Source: DATJJW01 sp035491935
GTDB taxonomy: Bacteria > Pseudomonadota > Alphaproteobacteria > ATCC43930 > CGMCC-115725
Reading direction: 5' to 3'
Assembly (NCBI GenBank): GCA_035491935.1
Contig: DATJJW010000118.1
Span: forward strand, 1 to 9,959
Length of the DNA stretch: 9,959 bases
Shown piece after piece: positions 6,407 through 9,959 of this stretch (position 1 is its first letter; each line of letters opens with the position of its first letter). The notes under the pieces are model-generated. The model had not been told where the DNA came from. It worked only from the letters and a program-made list of their open reading frames with translations, and did no database searches. The translations under genes were made by a program, and so were the position numbers.

Positions 6407-8407
6407 ATGACGGCGTGGCGGCGGAGGAAAAGGGGCGAGGATGCGGGCATGGATGCCGCCGACGCCGCCCGGTTGCTCGACCTGGCCGGTCCGGCCGCCT
6501 GGATCGGCGCGCCCAACCTCGCGGCAGCGCGCCGCCACGCGCTGGCCGCGCGTCACCCGCTGCACCTCCTGCGCCACGGGCTGCTGAGCGCCGCGGTGCT
6601 GCCGGGCCAGCACGGCCCTGCCCTGCTCAGCCTGACCTGCGATCATATCGAGACGACATCCGGCCGCGCGCCGGGCCCGGCCGAACACCTGCTGGCCAGC
6701 GACCAGATCTTCGACCCCGGTCTGCTGCATCGTGCCCGTGCCAGTATGGCGGCGCTCGTCAAGGGCCGCATCGGCGGGCCGATGGGCGCCGTGCCGACGG
6801 CGATGACCGGTGGGCCACGTGAGATATTGATCGCGGCGGACCGGCCGTTGCCCCCCAGGGCCGATAGCCGCGAACTGCCCTTGGCCTCTCTCGAAGCCAT
6901 GCTGGCCGATGCGCTGAAGGACCATCATCCGGGTCAGGTGGCGCTGCTGCTGCCGGTGCATCGCGGCCTGCATGCCTTCGCCGCGAAGGCGCGCGAACTC
7001 GGCTGTGCGGTGGCGCAAGGACCGGCCGATCTCTGGCCCTGGGTCGACGAATCCTGCCATGTCCTGAGCCTCGGCGGCGATGCGGCGCTGCTGGGCCTGG
7101 TGCTGGGCCGCAGCGTCACCGCCTATGCCGAGGGGCCTGTGACCGGCTGGGGGCTGACGGCGGACCGTTTCGAGGGCACGCCGCGCCGCCCCCGCAATCT
7201 CGAGGAGGTCTTCGCCGCCATCTGCCTGGTGACGACACGCTATATCGACCCGTTCTTCGGCACCGAGACCAGCTTCGAGGCCACGGCCGAGCTGCTGGCG
7301 ACCTGGCGCCGGATCTTCGAGGAGAATGCCGAGATCGCCTGCGTGCTGGGCAGCAGCTTCTGGAAGCGCGAGCGCCTGGCGCAATTCTTCGCCACCCCCG
7401 GCTGCCCGACGCGCTTCGCCAAGACGCCGGATGAGGCGCTGCAGATCGCCCAGGATAGCGAAGGACGCGTCGCCTTCTGGCCGCTGATGTCGATGCTCGA
7501 TTTCCCCGAGCGCGTCCGCACCGCCGGTGTCGCCTACCGCCGGATCGAGGACGGCTTCATCCGCTCGATCGGCCTCGGCACCAACCTGATGCCGCCGGCC
7601 TCGCTCGTCGCCGATGCCCAAGGGATTTATTTCGACCCCTCCGGTCCCAGCGACCTCGAAACCATCCTCGCCGAAGCCCAGTTCGATGCGCCGCTGCGCG
7701 AGCGGGCGGCGCGCCTCATCCGACTGCAGATCGAACGCAACATCACGAAATACAATCTGGCCGAGACGGCGGATGATCTGACGACCCCGCCTGGGCGGCG
7801 CGCGATCCTGGTGCCGGGCCAGGTCGAGGACGACAAATCCGTGCTGCTGGGCGGCGCCGGCATCACCTCCAACGCCGAGCTGCTGGAACGGGTGCGTGCC
7901 GCCAACCCGGAGGGATTCATCGTCTACAAGGGCCATCCGGATGTCGAGGCCGGCCATCGCAAGGGGCTGGTGCCGGCGCGCGTGCTGGCGAAGCTCGCCG
8001 ACGCGGTGATGCCCAACGCCTCGATCGTGAGATTGATCAATTGGGCGGACGAGGTGCATACCCTGACCTCGCTTTCGGGCTTCGAGGCGCTGCTGCGGGG
8101 CAAGACGGTCGTGACATACGGCCAGCCCTTCTATGCCGGCTGGGGCCTGACGCGGGACATGGCGCCGCCGATCTCCCGGCGCGGGCGCAGGCTCACGGTC
8201 GAAGAGCTGGTCGCCGCGACGCTGATCCTCTATCCGCGCTACCTCGACCCGGTGACGGGGCTGCCCTGCGGGCCGGAGGTGCTGATCGACCGCATCGCCC
8301 ATCCGGAGCTGTGGCCGCTCTCCTTCCTCATGCGGGTGCGGCACGTCCAGGGCTGGGTGCTGCGCCGGCTGGGCCTGTCCGGCTCGGTCGGCAAGTCGTT
8401 CAAGTAA
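6407..8407 (+). CDS. kpsC: KpsC-like capsule polysaccharide beta-Kdo transferase
   Basis: 666-residue protein, close to the ~675 of E. coli KpsC, which has two beta-Kdo transferase repeats building the lipid-linked poly-Kdo linker for capsule export. The C-terminal repeat has the family signatures: EDGFIRSIGLG (~381), KYNL (~448), ILVPGQVEDD (~467), KGHPDV (~508-513), TSLSGFEALLRGK and YGQPFYAGWGLT (~571), then LILYPRYLDP. The N-terminal repeat is recognisable by GWGLTADRF (~247-255), TRYIDPFFG and SFWKRERL (~317). However, it has no EDGF motif, HPDV is replaced by something like LPVHRGL, and PFYAGWGLT has become EGPVTGWGLT. It may therefore be non-catalytic. Start choice is uncertain: ATG 6449 (652 aa) has a better ribosome site (GGGGCGAGG, 8 bases upstream) than ATG 6407, and the frame is open back to 6257 over the SDR start. 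Probably acts at the cytoplasmic membrane face. Confidence 0.88.
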   Translation: MTAWRRRKRGEDAGMDAADAARLLDLAGPAAWIGAPNLAAARRHALAARHPLHLLRHGLLSAAVLPGQHGPALLSLTCDHIETTSGRAPGPAEHLLASDQIFDPGLLHRARASMAALVKGRIGGPMGAVPTAMTGGPREILIAADRPLPPRADSRELPLASLEAMLADALKDHHPGQVALLLPVHRGLHAFAAKARELGCAVAQGPADLWPWVDESCHVLSLGGDAALLGLVLGRSVTAYAEGPVTGWGLTADRFEGTPRRPRNLEEVFAAICLVTTRYIDPFFGTETSFEATAELLATWRRIFEENAEIACVLGSSFWKRERLAQFFATPGCPTRFAKTPDEALQIAQDSEGRVAFWPLMSMLDFPERVRTAGVAYRRIEDGFIRSIGLGTNLMPPASLVADAQGIYFDPSGPSDLETILAEAQFDAPLRERAARLIRLQIERNITKYNLAETADDLTTPPGRRAILVPGQVEDDKSVLLGGAGITSNAELLERVRAANPEGFIVYKGHPDVEAGHRKGLVPARVLAKLADAVMPNASIVRLINWADEVHTLTSLSGFEALLRGKTVVTYGQPFYAGWGLTRDMAPPISRRGRRLTVEELVAATLILYPRYLDPVTGLPCGPEVLIDRIAHPELWPLSFLMRVRHVQGWVLRRLGLSGSVGKSFK

Positions 8408-8413
8408 CGCCGG

Positions 8414-9247
8414 TCAAATCACCCGCAGGCTGAGCGCGTCGCGGATATCGCCCCAATCCCAGTTCTTCAACCCCCGCCGCGCTAAATCGGCCAGCTGCTT
8501 GCTCGTCAGGAACGGACAATAGGGCAGCAGCGGGTCGAAAGGCGTCTCGACCTGCGTGCCCTCGGCCAGATTCCGCAGCACGCCGTCGAGCAGCAGGCGG
8601 CCGCGCTCGTGCAGCAGCACGGCGGCATGCAGCGCCGAGATGCCGGCGGGCAGATCGCTCCGCTCCTGCGCCAGCATCGCGCCGGCATCGATCTTGGGCA
8701 CCAGGCGATGGACCGTGACACCGAACAGGTGTGGCGTCTCCATCATCGCATAGGTTGTCGGCACCGGCCCACGATGCCGCGGCAGCAGCGAGGGGTGGAT
8801 GTTGACGCCGCCCATCGGCGTCAGGCTCAGCGTCTCCGCATTGAAGATCTGATCGAAATGGAACGAGACGATAAGGTCGGCACCGCTCTCGCGCAGCCGG
8901 CGGGCGACCTCCGGCCCGTTCAGATCATCGACGACCGTCGTCGGGATGCCGTAGCTGGCTGCAAGGTCGGAGATCGGCACGTCTTCCGGTCCCTTGGCAT
9001 GGCCGGCGAACAGGCCCCGCACCCGGGGCAAGCTGAAATTCGCCGCCAGATAGGGGAGGAAGCGCGGCCCCGAGCGCTTCAGATGCCGCCACGTCTGGCC
9101 CAGCGAGCCGCCGGCATTCTTGCGAAAGGGGTTGGACAGACCGACCATGGCGATATCGGCGGCGTGCGCGGCGATGAAGCGGCGCACGGCACGGGCATTG
9201 GCCAGGCTTTCAAGAGTAAAGAGCGCCAGGCGCAAGGGCTTCGACAT
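8414..9247 (-). CDS. Formyltransferase-fold enzyme, possible sugar N-formyltransferase
   Basis: 277-residue protein of the 10-formyltetrahydrofolate-dependent formyltransferase superfamily (methionyl-tRNA formyltransferase / sugar N-formyltransferase type). The core motif GGVNIHPSLLPRHRGPVP gives Asn149 and His151. The catalytic Asp187 lies in KIDAGAML exactly 36 residues after the His, the same spacing as in E. coli Fmt. The N-terminal half is Rossmann-like but carries a basic, aromatic segment at about 40-80 not typical of Fmt. The frame continues upstream to 9658, but that part is antisense-frame shadow of the glycosyltransferase. ATG 9247 shares its A with the upstream TGA (TGATG), indicating translational coupling. 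The coupled glycosyltransferase and the neighbouring KpsC gene suggest formylation of an amino sugar or lipid-linked precursor in surface polysaccharide. It is convergent with KpsC, 6 bp from its stop. Confidence 0.85.
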   Translation of the reverse strand: MSKPLRLALFTLESLANARAVRRFIAAHAADIAMVGLSNPFRKNAGGSLGQTWRHLKRSGPRFLPYLAANFSLPRVRGLFAGHAKGPEDVPISDLAASYGIPTTVVDDLNGPEVARRLRESGADLIVSFHFDQIFNAETLSLTPMGGVNIHPSLLPRHRGPVPTTYAMMETPHLFGVTVHRLVPKIDAGAMLAQERSDLPAGISALHAAVLLHERGRLLLDGVLRNLAEGTQVETPFDPLLPYCPFLTSKQLADLARRGLKNWDWGDIRDALSLRVI

Positions 9248-9959
9248 CAACCAATATCCGATAACAATGTTTCTACTTCCGCAAAATGCTGGGCCCAGGT
9301 CGGCGCCCCCCATTGGGCGATGCGGGTGACCTGCGCCGCCCGACGCGGCGAATCCGGTGCCGCATAGTCGAGGACCGCCTGCCGCCAGGACATCGCATCC
9401 AAGGGATCGAAATACTCTGCCGCCTCGCCGCCGATCTCGCGAAAGGAAGGCAGATTGCTGCACAGCACCGGCACGCCCAGCACCAGTGCCTCGGCGACCG
9501 GCAGGCCGTAACCTTCGGCGAAGGAGGGCAGCAGCAGCGCCCGCGCGCCGCCCAGCAACGTCGCCAGACGCATATCCGACAGGTCGTTGTATTCCTCGAC
9601 CAGCCCCTGCAGCCCGGGGCAGCGCTCCAGCATGTCGATGACGTTCTCGATCTCCCAACCACGCCGGCCGACCAGCACCAGACGCGGCGGCATCGCCTCC
9701 GTCGCGGCGAGCGAGCGCCAGATGTTGAGCAGCATCAGGTGGTTCTTCCGCGGCTCCAGCGTGCCGAGGAAGATGAAATAGGGCCTGGGCGCGACGTCCT
9801 GGACCGCCGGCAGGTTCGGGAAGGACGGTGTGCCGAGCAAGGCGGTACGGATCTCGATCGGCCGCTGCAGCCCCTCCGGCAGCTTGGCCAGGAAACGGCG
9901 CAGCGAGTCAGCCGTATCGCTCGAATTGACGATCACGCCATCGGCATGGCGCAGCACCG
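9247..9959 (-). CDS. GT4-type glycosyltransferase, C-terminal part (5' end outside the window)
   Basis: The last ~237 residues of a GT-B fold glycosyltransferase of the GT4 (group 1) type, which transfers a sugar from a nucleotide-sugar donor during polysaccharide assembly. Visible motifs are ADGVIVNSS at the end of the acceptor domain, YFIFLGTLEPRKNH at the start of the donor domain with the conserved Arg-Lys, and LVLVGRRGWE. SFAEGYGLPVAEAL holds the E-x7-E pair that binds the donor, followed by GVPVLCSNLPSFREIGG. A GTG at 9957 opens the readable frame but lies inside the conserved fold, so it is not the start. The gene enters from beyond the right edge. Its TGA overlaps the formyltransferase ATG by one base, so the two are one transcription unit. 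Donor and acceptor sugars cannot be inferred. Confidence 0.9.
   Translation of the reverse strand, partial: VLRHADGVIVNSSDTADSLRRFLAKLPEGLQRPIEIRTALLGTPSFPNLPAVQDVAPRPYFIFLGTLEPRKNHLMLLNIWRSLAATEAMPPRLVLVGRRGWEIENVIDMLERCPGLQGLVEEYNDLSDMRLATLLGGARALLLPSFAEGYGLPVAEALVLGVPVLCSNLPSFREIGGEAAEYFDPLDAMSWRQAVLDYAAPDSPRRAAQVTRIAQWGAPTWAQHFAEVETLLSDIG

Noticed and set aside
6319..6516. N-terminal extension of the SDR frame
   Set aside because: It overlaps the KpsC-like start, is unlike SDR N-termini, and ATG 6318 has a ribosome site and gives standard length.
6368..8344. 658-codon open frame on the minus strand
   Set aside because: It is antisense to the KpsC-like gene over almost its whole length; composition is low-complexity Arg/Gly/Gln/His and no family motif is visible.
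8609..9367. 252-codon open frame on the plus strand
   Set aside because: It is antisense to the formyltransferase, whose catalytic triad is intact.
9250..9658. N-terminal extension of the formyltransferase frame
   Set aside because: This stretch is the glycosyltransferase read in another frame. The Gly/Arg/Ala-rich sequence has no fold motifs, and ATG 9247 gives a normal N-terminus with a coupled TGATG.

Overview
The window comes from a GC-rich genome with alphaproteobacterial character. Evidence for this is strong third-position G/C in most genes, near-full-length antisense shadow ORFs, and two intergenic GTTC-N7-GTTC direct repeats, the form of SOS box described for alphaproteobacterial LexA. 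A member of the Rhodospirillales or a similar order would fit, but the sequence does not settle this.

Left block (1-2577, plus strand): the 3' part of a class III omega-aminotransferase of the beta-alanine:pyruvate type, followed after 38 bp by a complete CoA-acylating (methyl)malonate-semialdehyde dehydrogenase (mmsA). The first enzyme would make malonate semialdehyde and the second would convert it to acetyl-CoA, so together they form a catabolic pair for beta-alanine or related amines.

Middle block (2578-5499): a compact accessory island, visibly richer in A/T than its flanks. It holds an SOS-like box, a strong rho-independent terminator, and a 458-aa protein whose last ~120 residues look like a CdiA-type C-terminal nuclease toxin domain. 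Nine bases after its stop comes a small putative immunity gene. Next are a decayed duplicate of the 3' end of the neighbouring SDR gene, a second SOS-like box with a matching promoter, and a paralogous second immunity gene. I read this as a DNA-damage-responsive toxin/immunity (bacteriocin-like) locus that gained an extra immunity cassette by duplication or recombination next to the SDR gene. It is the most interesting part of the window.

Right block (5500-9959): an SDR oxidoreductase (minus strand), divergent from a KpsC-like capsule Kdo-transferase gene (plus). KpsC is convergent with a translationally coupled minus-strand pair: a GT4-type glycosyltransferase (cut by the window end) and a formyltransferase-fold enzyme with an intact Asn-His-Asp triad. 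This looks like part of a surface-polysaccharide cluster. The N-terminal KpsC repeat appears to have lost its recognisable catalytic motifs, while the C-terminal repeat is intact.

No tRNA, rRNA, CRISPR array, transposase or integrase gene was seen.
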